Part shown: one piece after another, positions 30,942 to 42,760 of the stretch | How positions within the stretch are numbered: the first letter of the stretch is position 1 | How the letters are laid out: each line of letters opens with the position of its first letter | Source of the DNA: Linyphia triangularis | Lineage: Eukaryota > Arthropoda > Arachnida > Araneae > Linyphiidae | DNA: 64,000 nt | Direction: 5' to 3' | Assembly (NCBI GenBank): GCA_963978545.1 | Contig: OZ021730.1 | Span: forward strand, 10,795,796 to 10,859,795 | Position numbers and translations under genes: made by a program | Notes under the pieces: generated by a model | Told to the model about the DNA's origin: nothing | Seen by the model: the letters and a program-made list of their open reading frames with translations, nothing else | Databases searched by the model: none

Positions 30942-31817
30942 AGACTGTATGCCAAGTTCAAACGTACTGGATCGGTGGAAGACGATAAAAAAGCTATGGC
31001 TACAGCCACTGCGGTCACAGACGGTGCAAAACAGGTCGTCGACGACTTTTTCGCTGCCGATCCGACCCGATCTGTAAGGAGAGCAGCAGAAATGTTGGGA
31101 ATAAAGCGTACATCACTTCAGCGAATAATGAAAGAGCTCGAATTGTCGCCTTACAAAATTCAAGTAACCCAACCTCTCACCGAAGACCATACACAAAAAG
31201 GATCTGAGTTTGCACAGCTTATGCTTGAAAAACTTCAAACAGGTGAAATCGATGTAAAGAAAATTTGGTTTTCAGATGAGGCCTACTTCAGTTTGGATGG
31301 CCATCTGAACAAACAGAATTATCGCTACTGGGGCAGAGAAAGGCCGGAGATCACTGTTGTCCGAAGCCTCCACCCGAAAAAATTTCTTGTGTGGTGTGCA
31401 ATATCCTCGCATGGTGTGTTTGGCCCTATTTTCATCGATGGAACTCTAAGCGCGGCGAATTACAGAAAGTTCCTGGACGAGGAGTTCATCCCTTTTCTTC
31501 ATGGTCATAACTTGGTCCAAGGTCATTGGTTTATGCAGGATGGAGCAAGACCACATCGTACGGCGGATGTTTTCGAGGTGCTCAATGAGCATTTTAGCGA
31601 TCGAATCATTGGGTTAGATTACCCATCGCACTTCCAAGGTGGTATCGAATGGCCCCCATATTCACCAGATCTGAACCCCTGCGATTACTACCTATGGGGT
31701 TATTTGAAGAGCAAAGTGTGGCAGACAAGTCCTACGAACCTTCCAGAACTGAAAACCGCCATTGCAACTGCTGTCCTTGTTAAAGATGGCGGGCACTTCG
31801 AACCTCTTTATCATTAA
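30942..31817 (+). pseudogene. IS630/Tc1/mariner-group transposase (copy B)
   Basis: Copy B of 9090-9965; same DDD residues and the same missing N-terminus. Confidence 0.74.
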
Positions 31818-31909
31818 TTGCACAATATGTCCATTCAATAAACGCCATTAAATTCTTCTCATGTCTCTTATTTGTTTTTATTTTTTCATTTGTTTCAAAC
31901 ATTACCCGC

Positions 31910-32085
31910 TGGGCCACCCAGTAACAGCACGTAAAAAGTGCACTATTCCCTCTGATATTAAGTATCCAGTTCGACTTAATGTGTGTGAACACCAAATAGG
32001 TGAGGTTTCTCTCAAGTATTTCTATCAACACAACCACAGTCTTAAATTTGAAAATTGCAAGTATCAACCACTCCAGCGAAGCATT
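31910..32085 (+). pseudogene. MULE-type zinc-binding remnant (copy B)
   Basis: Copy B of 10058-10233. Confidence 0.43.
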
Positions 32086-32094
32086 CGTGATTTG

Positions 32095-32271
32095 GTTGGT
32101 TGTATTCAGATTATCTGGCGCCGTCAGCAACACGAGGGCTATAATGCGCCGAAACTTTCGTCATTAGACAAGCCAACATACATTTACAAACACCCATGCC
32201 TACACGGGACTCGAACCCGCAACCTCGCGGTCTAGAAGCTAGCACGCTAACCACTATACCGTTTGGTCGGC
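32095..32271 (-). mobile_element. tRNA-derived SINE, full length (copy B)
   Basis: Copy B of 10243-10419, with the same imperfect target duplication. Confidence 0.87.
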
Positions 32272-32326
32272 GCATTTCGTGATTTGATTAAATTTCACTC
32301 GCAACTTTCGATTCCCGCACCTACAC

Positions 32327-32743
32327 CCCGGAAAAGGGAAGTGCTCCTGACACGTCTAAGAATAAGCCACACTCGTTTCACCCACGTGCATCTTCTGCTG
32401 GCAGAAGATGCCCCCACATGCAATTCCTGTGGAGTTTATTTTTCTGTTTTGCATATTTTAAGTGAATGTCCTGTTTTTAACAATATCAGACGTCGATATT
32501 TTAATACGAATCATCCATCATTGTCATCGATTTTACCATCACCACCTCATCGAAATCTTTATTCATTTTTAAAAGAAGTTGGTTTTTATTGCCTGATTTA
32601 AAATTTTAACCATTTTAACAACGATTATTGTTCAATTGTTTTTTAATCTCAATATTAAAGAAACTTAATTTTTAAAAAAAGCACTACTGTTTGGCGCAGC
32701 ATGGCCCTAGTGAAGCCCTTGTGCCATAAAACCCCAACCAACC
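32327..32743 (+). mobile_element. 5'-truncated LINE (copy B)
   Basis: Copy B of 10475-10891, flanked by CGCACCTACAC. Confidence 0.87.
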
Positions 32744-32754
32744 CGCACCTACAC

Positions 32755-34634
32755 AAAGATACGAAAACCCATTGCCCAAATTGCCTGTACAAGTACAAAT
32801 TTGGATTTGTTCAGGTCAACAAGGGATTCCTTTCCTGTTTAAGCATAATAATTTCGTAGACTTCCAATCAGTAATAAAATTCAATGTAACTGACGTAGGA
32901 AATGTAGTTTTTTTTATACAAAATGTCTTGGACATGTGAAATTTCTTAGATTTTTCTAATACTAGTGCCTAGTTGTACAATTTAATTTTGTTACTTGTGA
33001 CAACAACTCGGTATTTTTGTTCTCTTTTGGATTATTGTTTTACTTTGCATTTAATCATAATATACAAAAACAATATTGTGAAATTAATATCATTTTAATT
33101 TGGTAAATATTTCATCTTGAGAATTCTAAAGTAAATGTTACCAATTTATCTGTTTAATTTAGAAAATATTTTAAGTATGAGTCTTGTTTTGATATATTGA
33201 CAATCTTTTGATTTGCCTTTTGAGGTATTTAATAATACTTCACCCCGTCTATGTTTCAATACAACTTAATGTGAGGATTTTAATAATTTCTTTCAGATCC
33301 TCTGTTAGAACATCAAATAGACTGCTGTAGCTAACGATACAGTTTAACATGTTTGAATGATTTACAATGTCTGTTTAATTTTTCGTTGTATAAATTTATA
33401 ATGAATTATTTAATGGTACCAATCTTTGTGTTGTTAGTAAAATAAAGTATTCATTTGTTCTTTATTGAAGTAAATTGACTTCACACAGTAATTATAGTAC
33501 TATATATGTTGATTGATTTGTTTTGTAGGTCAGGGGTTCTTTTTGTTTCTTTTTAAGCTGAAAATTCTTAATTTAGGCTTTTTGATGCTTGATTTTTGCA
33601 GACAATGTTACAGTACAGTGGAAAAACTAATGTTAGCTTTTTAGACCAAAATGTTAGTACTTAGAATGTAATTAGAAAATTGGGTTTCATTAGATTAACC
33701 TGTTTGCCAATATAGTTTAATTGTTTGAAGTTGTTTGACTTCTGACATTTCTTTAAATTTTGTGTTTTTTTCTGGTTTTCATTTCTCTCATGTGAAGTGA
33801 AGTTTTTTTTTTGGGGGGGGGGGGGGAAGCTGTACCATGTCTCTTTTTGTGGGAACAAAATTGATTGTATTATCTTTTCGCACAAGGTTTATGCATCATT
33901 CAAAAAAATTTGCCGAGTAGTACATTAATTTTATCTTGCGATGTATTCATTATATTGATCGTGTAATTTAGTTTTTTAAACTGTAATAATTGAAGTTATT
34001 TTTAAAGGTAACGGCAAATTTAATACACTGACTATCTTGAACTTATGCAAATGAGTAGAAGTATAAATCGTGAAAAATCAGTGTTTTTTGTAACAGTAGC
34101 TAAAGTAAATACAGTTTTTCTAAATTCAAATAAATGTATTTTTCAAAAGGTTGATTTAATTCCGTGTTACCTTATTTTTGTGTGGCAAAAATTGTAAGAA
34201 TTCTGTAAATATGCATTCACTTGGAGAAATTTTCTAGAGAAAACGCTGGTATTAAACCCTACAGTAAGCCTTCATAAGTTAAAGGTTTATATCCAGGTTT
34301 TTAAAAATTCATGTTTATATACCTATAATCCTTTTATAGAAAAGCTTTTATCTAATCAAATGTCACAAGATTCAACCACTATTAAAGTCGATCATTCAAT
34401 ATAAAAGATGCACTTTTCTCAGAAGATTAAAAACATGCTTTTTAAAACACAATTCGGATTTGGGACCTTTAGATAAAGAACATTCTTTATATGATGTTAT
34501 TAATTAGAAAATTTAACATCTTTACGGAGCTTTTGCAATGTGGCTAGAGCGATATTTTTAAATATTTGCTGTTTCAATGAATTGCTTGCCAAAGATTTAA
34601 TCTGAAAACATGGGCGCCCCCTTGGATTTTGCAG
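32755..34634. other. AT-rich non-coding stretch (copy B)
   Basis: Copy B of 10903-12782; nothing recognisable. Confidence 0.6.
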
Positions 34635-34760
34635 AATACTCGGCAAACAAATGTGGGGCAGATTCCTCATGAAAGATGTCAAGGAAGTTAATGTAAATCT
34701 TGCATTGGCAGAAGGCTGTGTAGATTTTGTGCAAGAAATACCAAGCAATTCCCAATTAAA
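34635..34760 (+). CDS. Candidate internal exon (copy B)
   Basis: Copy B of 12783-12908 with intact splice signals; the candidate terminal exon is at 35083-35122. Confidence 0.33.
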
Positions 34761-35236
34761 GTAAGTGCAGTACAGCCACAATTAACTTGGCACTTGTGGC
34801 ATAAAAACTCAAACATACGGAATCAAAAACTTTCCCAACAGTAATTTTTTTAAAGTTATTTGTACCAAAATGAATGAAAAGCTGTTATTCTAAATTTTAT
34901 AATTTGTGTTGGATTAATAATTTTAATTGGTTAAAATTTAGCTCTTTTTAATTTTGCAAAAATGTTAGATTACTTATTGAAATTAATTTCCTGATCAAAC
35001 TAATACATAGTAAAAACTCGATAATATTCACCTAAGTTTTCATTCCTTGAATTTTATGAATTTTTAGTATTGTAAATTTCAGGAAAGTAGACACATTTGT
35101 GGCGATGCCAATCATGAATTAAACTTCAGTACCTTTGGTCAGTGGCAAAACTACTACGTTGGTTTGGCCCTTACCATACCAAAATCCATGAGGTCTTTGA
35201 TGACTTTATTCCTCTAGCTTATTAAACCTACAATTT

Positions 35237-35372
35237 GGTTGGTTGTATTCAGATTATCTGGCGCCGTCAGCAACACGAGGGCTATAATGCGCCGAAACAT
35301 TCGTCATTAGACAAGCCAACATACATTTACAAACATCCATGCCTGACACGGGACTCGAACCCGCAACCTCGC
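35237..35372 (-). mobile_element. tRNA-SINE, 5'-truncated (copy B)
   Basis: Copy B of 13385-13520. Confidence 0.84.
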
Positions 35373-35466
35373 TAAAGCTTGTAGCAATCAGGCTGTTCCG
35401 CATTCGAGCTCTGATTGTCTTAAGACGCTTTGTATGACTAAATGTGGGAATAGGGCCTCAAGGCAC

Positions 35467-35667
35467 TTAATCGTCATCCTCTACTTCTACATTTAGAACA
35501 TTGAATTTCTTACAAATGTTGTACGGAACCACATAGGCATTTATAATGTTCTCAGCCTTTTCCGGAGAGTATGTTAATTCTCGAGCACGGAGACAGCACC
35601 GGAACCTTGATTTCAGAAGGCCTTATTATACCTCTCGTTTGGAGAACCAGCTGCAGGATTAGGAAAG
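35467..35667 (-). pseudogene. HARBI1-like remnant (copy B)
   Basis: Copy B of 13615-13815. Confidence 0.58.
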
Positions 35668-36016
35668 GGAAAAACCAGCATCCCCATGGAAAAATAAACA
35701 TTCCAGTTCCTCAATGTAAATATTAAATTTCAAAATTATATGTTATAGGAATGCGATTTTTAATTCTAGAAAACACTTGCATTCTCTATCTTCCAACAGT
35801 TGGAAGACGGTTATGAAATTCAGTCTCAACCGTGCTCACGAGGAGGGTTGACATTAGCTGAGTTTACGAACTGTAGGTTGACATAACTCGGTGTTGAAAA
35901 TAGCTGAAGACTACGACTTTCGCTAATCCTCGAGTTGAGACCGATTTTCTGGGAGGGGTTGAGATCCGATAACTCCGGGTTGTGAATTCCGAAAACTACG
36001 GCCGTTAGTGGCAGAG

Positions 36017-36410
36017 GATGGAATTAAAACCCTACTTAATATTGTTGAAAAAGTCAAAGCAATTGTGGCGTAGGCGCAGTTTGACCCTTGTGTTGCAATA
36101 AATTTTAATATAAACAACCAATTGTGGCGTTGTTTAAAAGAGCCCAATTGCTTCTCACAAATTTCAAGACTCAAGGAAATAATCCCAAAAAACTGATTCA
36201 GAGTGTTTCAACAAGGTGGAATTCAATGTATTATATGCTGGAACGATACGTAGAATTGGAAGATAGCATAAAAATATCGCTAACATTAGTGAGCTCAGAT
36301 ACCACTAAAAATACAATACTTCTTTCAACAGCAGAGTTGAATCTTTGCAAGGAATTCCTTAAGTTCTGAAGTCGCTTGAGGAAATTGCAAGAACTTGGAG
36401 TGATGAAAAG
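36017..36410 (+). pseudogene. hAT transposase, left half (copy B)
   Basis: Copy B of 14165-14558, including the 49-bp tail-only insertion at 36071-36119. Confidence 0.79.
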
Positions 36411-36412
36411 TA

Positions 36413-37746
36413 CGAGGGCAATTCAGAAACTAACCTCCGATTGGTCACAGTGCGGGTAGTGGGGGGAGTAGCGCGCCATCTGTGCATTCACACGCTCAGC
36501 AGGTCAGTCGGCATCAAGCCGTAGTCGAGTGAACATCGTACCTGCGCTAGTTTAGTTTTTGTGGCAGTTTGAAATGTGTGCTGCAATAGAAAATCCCGCC
36601 AAATGTGAAGTGCGTGCTGTTATAAGGTTTTTTACAGCCAAAGGATACTCTGCAGCAGCTATTCATCGTGAGCTTTGTGCCGTGTACGGACCAAAAGTTA
36701 TGAGTGAAGGAGTTGTCCGTGAATGGGTACGTTTATTTAAAAGTGGACGAGAAAACGTTCATGATGAAGAGAGGAGTGGTAGACCATCCTTGGTGACTGA
36801 CGAACTCGTTCAGACAGTTGATGCAAAAGTTCGTGAAAATCGACGTTTCACAATGGCGGAGTTGTCTACTGATTTTCCACAGATTTCTAAGACTCTTTTG
36901 TACGAGATAGTGACAGCAAGATTGGGTTACCGTAAGTTCTGTGCACGATGGGTGCCCAAAATTCTTACCGACCACCACAAAACTCAAAGAATGGCCTCTG
37001 CATTAGACTTTCTGTCACGTTATGAGGACGAAGGAGAACCATTGTTAAACAGAATCGTGACCGGTGACGAAACCTGGATTAAGTACGTGAACCCTGAGAC
37101 AAAAGAACAATCAAAGATGTGGGCACATTCAGATTCGCCTACCAAACCAAAAAAAGCCCGGCAAGATTTTTCTGCCAGAAAACTGATGGCAACGGTGTTT
37201 TGGGATGCCAAAGGGGTGTTGTTGGTTGAATTCATGGAACGTGGGACGACCATTAATCAAGACGTGTACTGTGAAACACTAAAAACATTACGACGGGCTA
37301 TACAGAACAAACGCCGTGGTATGCTGACTTCCGGTATCGTTTTTTTGCACGATAACGCCCGTCCTCACTCTGCTCGCAGAACAACAGCCCTTCTTGAGTC
37401 CTTCAAGTGGGACGTTTTCAACCATCCACCTTACAGCCCAGATCTGGCGCCAAGCGATTATCACCTCTTCATGCATATGAAGAAATGGCTCGGGTCCCAG
37501 CGGTTTGATGACGACGAAGAGCTCAAAGATGCGGTCACAGGCTGGCTCAAGGCACAAGCGGGTGATTTTTAAGCAGAAGGAATTTCAAAGCTTGTGAAGA
37601 GATACGATAAGTGCCTCAATCGTTATGGAGACTATGTCGAAAAATAGTGCAAAGATGTAGTTGTAAGATGTATATATTAAAATATTTTTACTTAACTTGG
37701 TGTATTTTTTTCAATCAACCGGAGGTTAGTTTCTGAATTGCCCTCG
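36413..37746 (+). mobile_element. Mariner element (copy B)
   Basis: Copy B of 14561-15894 with both terminal inverted repeats and TA flanks. Confidence 0.93.
36574..37572 (+). pseudogene. Mariner transposase with premature stop (copy B)
   Basis: DD34D transposase as in copy A; the premature TAA at 37570-37572 is shared, so it predates the duplication. Confidence 0.87.
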
Positions 37747-37748
37747 TA

Positions 37749-38936
37749 TATATATATTCCTTAAGTTTGCCTAGCAAACTTTTTTCAGTATTTAAATTTT
37801 CTAAGTATATTCCATCACATGAGTAGTTAACTATTTCCACTAAGGAAAATATCTTATTATTTTAGTTTGTTTGAATGATGTTAGATTTTTATGTTTCTGA
37901 TTGGTGATTTGCATATACTCTTTTAAAAACTTTACACAATTCGTAACATACATGTTAGAAATAATAGTATATCGCATCTGAGATTGAAAAAATTTATAAC
38001 TATTATCATGTAAAGAAGGTTAAATTTAAAAAATATGTCATTGAATATGAGTGTTACCATGAAAAAAGTTAACTAAATTACTTGTGATTTCCTTTCAGAG
38101 TGTAAAAAGTTATGTAGTTTACATATAATTCGCAAGTTTCTTTCAAATTATCTTAAGATGTTTTAAGTCTTGCAGGCGATTTTCAAAACTTGAATGCATA
38201 TCTCCAATGTATTTAATATCTACAATTTATTTAATATTTTCACCCAATTCATCTTTCTTAGATTGATAAGTAAAATAAACCTTAGTCAGCATGTATTGCA
38301 CGAGTTAATACGACACCTTAACCTATATTATTACAAAGTAAATTGTCTAAGTCTTTCTTGAAGTAACATAAATTTCAAACTTATATTGATTTTCCGATTG
38401 AAAAGTAGAGGTGAAATTTTTTCTTTGGAGTATCTAACTAGTATTTATTTTAAATCTCTTACTATTTTTCTTCTATGTAACAATTTTGTTAAGTTTTACC
38501 CGTATTGTAGCATATAATCCCACTGAGTTTGAACAATATTCAATGTTTTAGATAATAGAAAAGTTTTCAAGTAGAAATGATCTTAAATTCTCCAAGTGAA
38601 TCATACTTTTTGGAAGAAAATCCATGTGAATTCTACCTTCACTTACTAATGTGTCTTTGAAATCCACTTCATTCCTTCCAAGTTTTCACAAACATTTCAT
38701 TATGAAAAAAAAAGGCAAAGTAGGAAAACGATAATCTCAAAGACCTGCTGACACACCACAGCATCACCCGCTGCTTGCGTGTCGATGCTGCTGTTCTTAC
38801 TGTACAAGTCTCCCGACCTGTTTGAACAAGTTTTAGCGTGACTCATCCTCCGGTCTAAAAATGCCGGCAAGTGGCGTATCACCTACCGCTAACCTGATTG
38901 GCTAATTACCGTCACATGCTTATCATCCCGTTTATA
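37749..38936. other. AT-rich non-coding DNA (copy B)
   Basis: Copy B of 15897-17084; nothing recognisable. Confidence 0.5.
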
Positions 38937-39698
38937 GACGTGAATTTTATATGTAAAGTAAATTTTTACGCTAACGCTTAAATTCTTTGCTATAGAAAGT
39001 TCAAGTATGTTAGTTTTTTTGTTTTTTTTTCTCTTATATGTTACATTTTAAACACATGATGTGAAATTTTTACGTTATGCTTATCTTAGAAATTTTTGAG
39101 TATGTTACTTTTTCTTTTATTTAACATTAACCTAAGAGTTTAATTGCATATGAGAAGTAAATTGTCACGTTAAAGTTTAAAGACAAGATATTTATATGTG
39201 AAGTTAATTTTCGTGTAAAAATTCTTTATCTTTGAAATTTTTAATCTGTTAAATTTCCCATTATTTAACATTAACCTAAGAAAATAATTGTGTATGAAAA
39301 TTTCACGTATTGTTTAAATTTTTGTCGAAGAAAGTTTAAGTATGTTATTTTTTTCTTCTCTAATTTAGCATTATTCTTACACATTTTAAAGATAAAAATG
39401 TTATGTGTGAAATAAATTTTCGCGTATTGTTTCAATTCCTTACCTTATAAATTTTTAATATTTCTTTTTCTCTAATTTAGCGTTATTCTTACACATTTGA
39501 AAGACATAATTTTTATATGTGAGGTACATTTTCGCGTATTATTTAAATTCTTTGCCTTATAAATTTTTAGAGCTTCTTTTTTATCTTATTTATCGTTGAT
39601 ATAAGAGTATGATTGTACATGTAAAGTTAATTTTCACGTTCAATTTTAAATTTTTATTGTTTCTTTTTTCTAAAAGTTAGTTCTTACACATTTCGAAT
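38937..39698 (+). repeat. Diverged minisatellite (copy B)
   Basis: Copy B of 17085-17850, 4 bp shorter. Confidence 0.7.
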
Positions 39699-39713
39699 GG
39701 TCAACACCGTTGA

Positions 39714-40461
39714 GTGTTTTCGAGAAACCATCACCGATTTTCCCCCACCATTTATAAAGATAATGACGACATGTGGAATGGCACGGACAGGTGCACTGCC
39801 CGTGGATACGTGGACTTCCTTACCAAATTCGAGACAGTGTTTCTGTTAAATGTATTTTCTCCAGTGTTTGCTGAGTCTGACATTGTGTTTCAGATTTTAC
39901 AAACACAGCATATTGATATCATGAAGCGTTTAAACTTCAAAGACTTTCTACAATTTTTGAACAACTTTAGACAAGGATTTATTCGCTGTGACGAACAAAT
40001 GGACGGAAAAGTTAATTTCAGATGATGACAAATGCCATAACTGTGAAATTGTCGGATTTGAAGATATTTGGGAGAAGACGGTTTCAATTGCTAGAAAACC
40101 TAAACAACTAAAAAAACGACGCCAGGAAGACTTTTCCGAAGCAGACGAGTAACGTCATAAAAGGCTGTTTTTCACCATCATCGATAATATTTCCAATCAC
40201 TTAGCTACTCGCTTCGGATCTCTTCAAAATTTGGCATTTTTCGAGCTGTTGAACCCCAGAAATTTTAAGACATTTTTGAGAAGCAGTAATTTTCCTGTAT
40301 CTCTTTTGAAAGAATTAGAGGTATTATATCCGAATGTCTTTGATGTATGTGGAATGAAAAATGAACTGCGCATATTTTATAGAACCGCTGCTTTAAGTGA
40401 AAAACCTCCCTATGAGCTAATTAAATTTTTAAGGGAAGATAAGTTTGTTTGGAGTATCTAG
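39714..40461 (+). pseudogene. hAT (ZMYM1/DUF4371-like) remnant (copy B)
   Basis: Copy B of 17866-18613, one substitution (TATAAAGAT for TATGAAGAT). Confidence 0.69.
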
Positions 40462-40710
40462 TAGAGATCGACGATACACATTGATTACCCTCTGGCTCCA
40501 GAACGATTTTCTATTCGGCCCGAAATGCTGTCACCAACGGCCATGTCCATTCTGCAGGAGATGAACATCAAGCTTGACTCTTCCTGTGAAAAATTAGTCC
40601 CAAATCTTAAGCCTCAAATTAATTATGTCCTTTATTATCGAAATCTCAAATTGTATATGTCCCTAGGCCTTAGGCTCACAAAAGTCCACCGAATTTTAAA
40701 ATTTCGCAGC
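40462..40710 (+). pseudogene. Family B DNA polymerase fragment (copy B)
   Basis: Copy B of 18614-18862. Here the codon that is TAG in copy A reads GAG, so the frame from 40525 is open across the fragment into the LINE tail. It is still an isolated fragment. Confidence 0.65.
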
Positions 40711-42186
40711 TTGTTTGTTTGTTTTGGGTTTTATGGCGCAAAGGCAACACAAGGGCCATACTGCGCCAAAACAAAAGATAAAAAAAAAAACTAGGATGGA
40801 AGATGAAATATAAATATGATGAGATATGACATAATATAATTAAAGAATGCTAAAAACACATTTCTAAAATGATGAAGAGATTAATAAAATTTAAAAAATG
40901 GATATGTTTAAAAAACTAGATGTGATTTAAAAACCCGATTGATCTTAAAAAAGCAAAAAGATTTGGATGGGGAGTTTCCCCAATCAAATCCTGAAGACTT
41001 AAACTGGTACATTTAAAAAACCTAAGACGATGTGACTGAAACTTTGGACAAGAAATTAAAATATGAGCCACAGAAAGATCGCAACGACAAGTATCGCAAA
41101 CAGGTGGATCTTCTCCCAGCAATAGGTGTCGATACGTCAATCGGGTATGACCAATGCGCAGACGAGTCAGTTTGACATCTGTCCGACGCATAGGATTAAC
41201 TGGCCATTTACGAAGATGATTTTTGATGAAATGAAGTTTGTTATTAATCTGCAAATCCCATGTTTCTTGACGTAAGGATAATATGAACTTGTGAATTGAT
41301 GTCTTAATATCTTGGTAAGGAACTGGCTGTTGCAGCGGGATTGAAGCCGCTTTAGCAGCAGAATCAGCCAATTCATTGCCTGAAATTCCCATGTGACTAG
41401 GTACCCAGCAGAATAATATAGTAAATACTTTCCTCTCAAGTGTGTGTAACTTTGACAAAATGTCAAAAGCAAGTAAATGGCTATTGGTGTTGAATTGCTT
41501 CAGATTTGACAAGGAGCTTAAACTGTCAGTATACACACATAAAAGCATAGCCATAAAAGAAAAGAAATAAAATTCGGGCACTAGTGTCCCACCCTCCATG
41601 GAGTCCACAATATCGGGGATAGAGCATCCCGGCAAGCAACAAAAATCATAAAAGAAAACAAAATATCAACAGAACTGTTACGCACGGAATGACTATCGGG
41701 TTAACCAATGCCTATACGCGACCGGCTCGTCCCTGTAGAAGTCTCCACCCTTAACGAGATTCCCAGCAAACGAGTCGGACGCTTGATCCCTAGCCGCCGA
41801 CGAAGTCGGACGACCAGCCGATTGATACACACGGGACCAATGTGTACCTCCCGTTTATCTGAAGCAAGGGCCAAAGTAGTGTATTGGGGCAGTGTGTCGT
41901 CCCTCAACTACCAGGATCCCCCTTTCCAGGGACACGGGTCTCCACGCACGGCAAACACGTGGGTGATATAATCCCCGAGAGAAGCTGATGGCATCAGAGC
42001 GGCGCAAAGCTTCTCAAGGGGAGCCCTCACCTCAGAAGAGGTAACCACAATGAGGGAAGGAAGGGAAGCCAAACGATACATACAAAACCAAAACGAGAAG
42101 GTAAAACAGAAGGAGGGATAGATCACTGGGGTGCCCCGGGGTTGTGAAGCTAGTATTTACTTATAGAAAGTAAACCCCCTGAGGGG
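40711..42186 (-). mobile_element. Mini-LINE (copy B)
   Basis: Copy B of 18863-20337, with the same internal deletion joint at about 41546; the fused frame is 40916-41554. Confidence 0.84.
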
Positions 42187-42560
42187 GTAGCCAGCAGTTA
42201 TTCTATTGGGGAGATTAGGAGTATTGAAAGTAAGGATAATGTGTTTGGTCTTTATTATATTGTCCCGTTTGATAGTAATACGGCGTATATCTGTGACACC
42301 TTGGGGGGAGAGTTCTCTTAGTATTTCGGAATCTTCAACATGTTGAAGATCCGATTCAGATATTACGCCTTGACTAGAATTGAGGGCTTTATGTGGTGAT
42401 ACGGTTATTTGGGTAGTGCCTATTGTTGTTGCAGAGAGTAAATATTGAGATTGTCTCGGATCTTTAGTTTCGATAAGGAAGTCACCCGATCTTAGCTTCT
42501 TAATTGCTTTTGGCTCGTTGCCACAGATACCTTTTATCCCTTTTTGAATGAAAAAAGGGG
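42187..42560 (-). mobile_element. Older LINE F2, ORF1 middle part (copy B)
   Basis: Copy B of 20338-20711, ending in ATGAAAAAAGGGG (42548-42560). Here it borders J2, whose other flank is a mariner, so the two flanks do not rejoin. Confidence 0.84.
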
Positions 42561-42760
42561 TTTGTTTGTTTGAGCTTTTTATGGCGCAAAGGCAACACAA
42601 GGGCCATGCTGCGCCAAAACAAAAGATAAAAAGAACTAGAATGGAAGATGAATTATAAATATGATGAGAGGTGACATAATATAATTTAAGAATGTTAAAA
42701 ACACATTTCTAAAATGATGAAGATATTAATAAAGTTTTAAAAATGGATATGTTTAAAAAA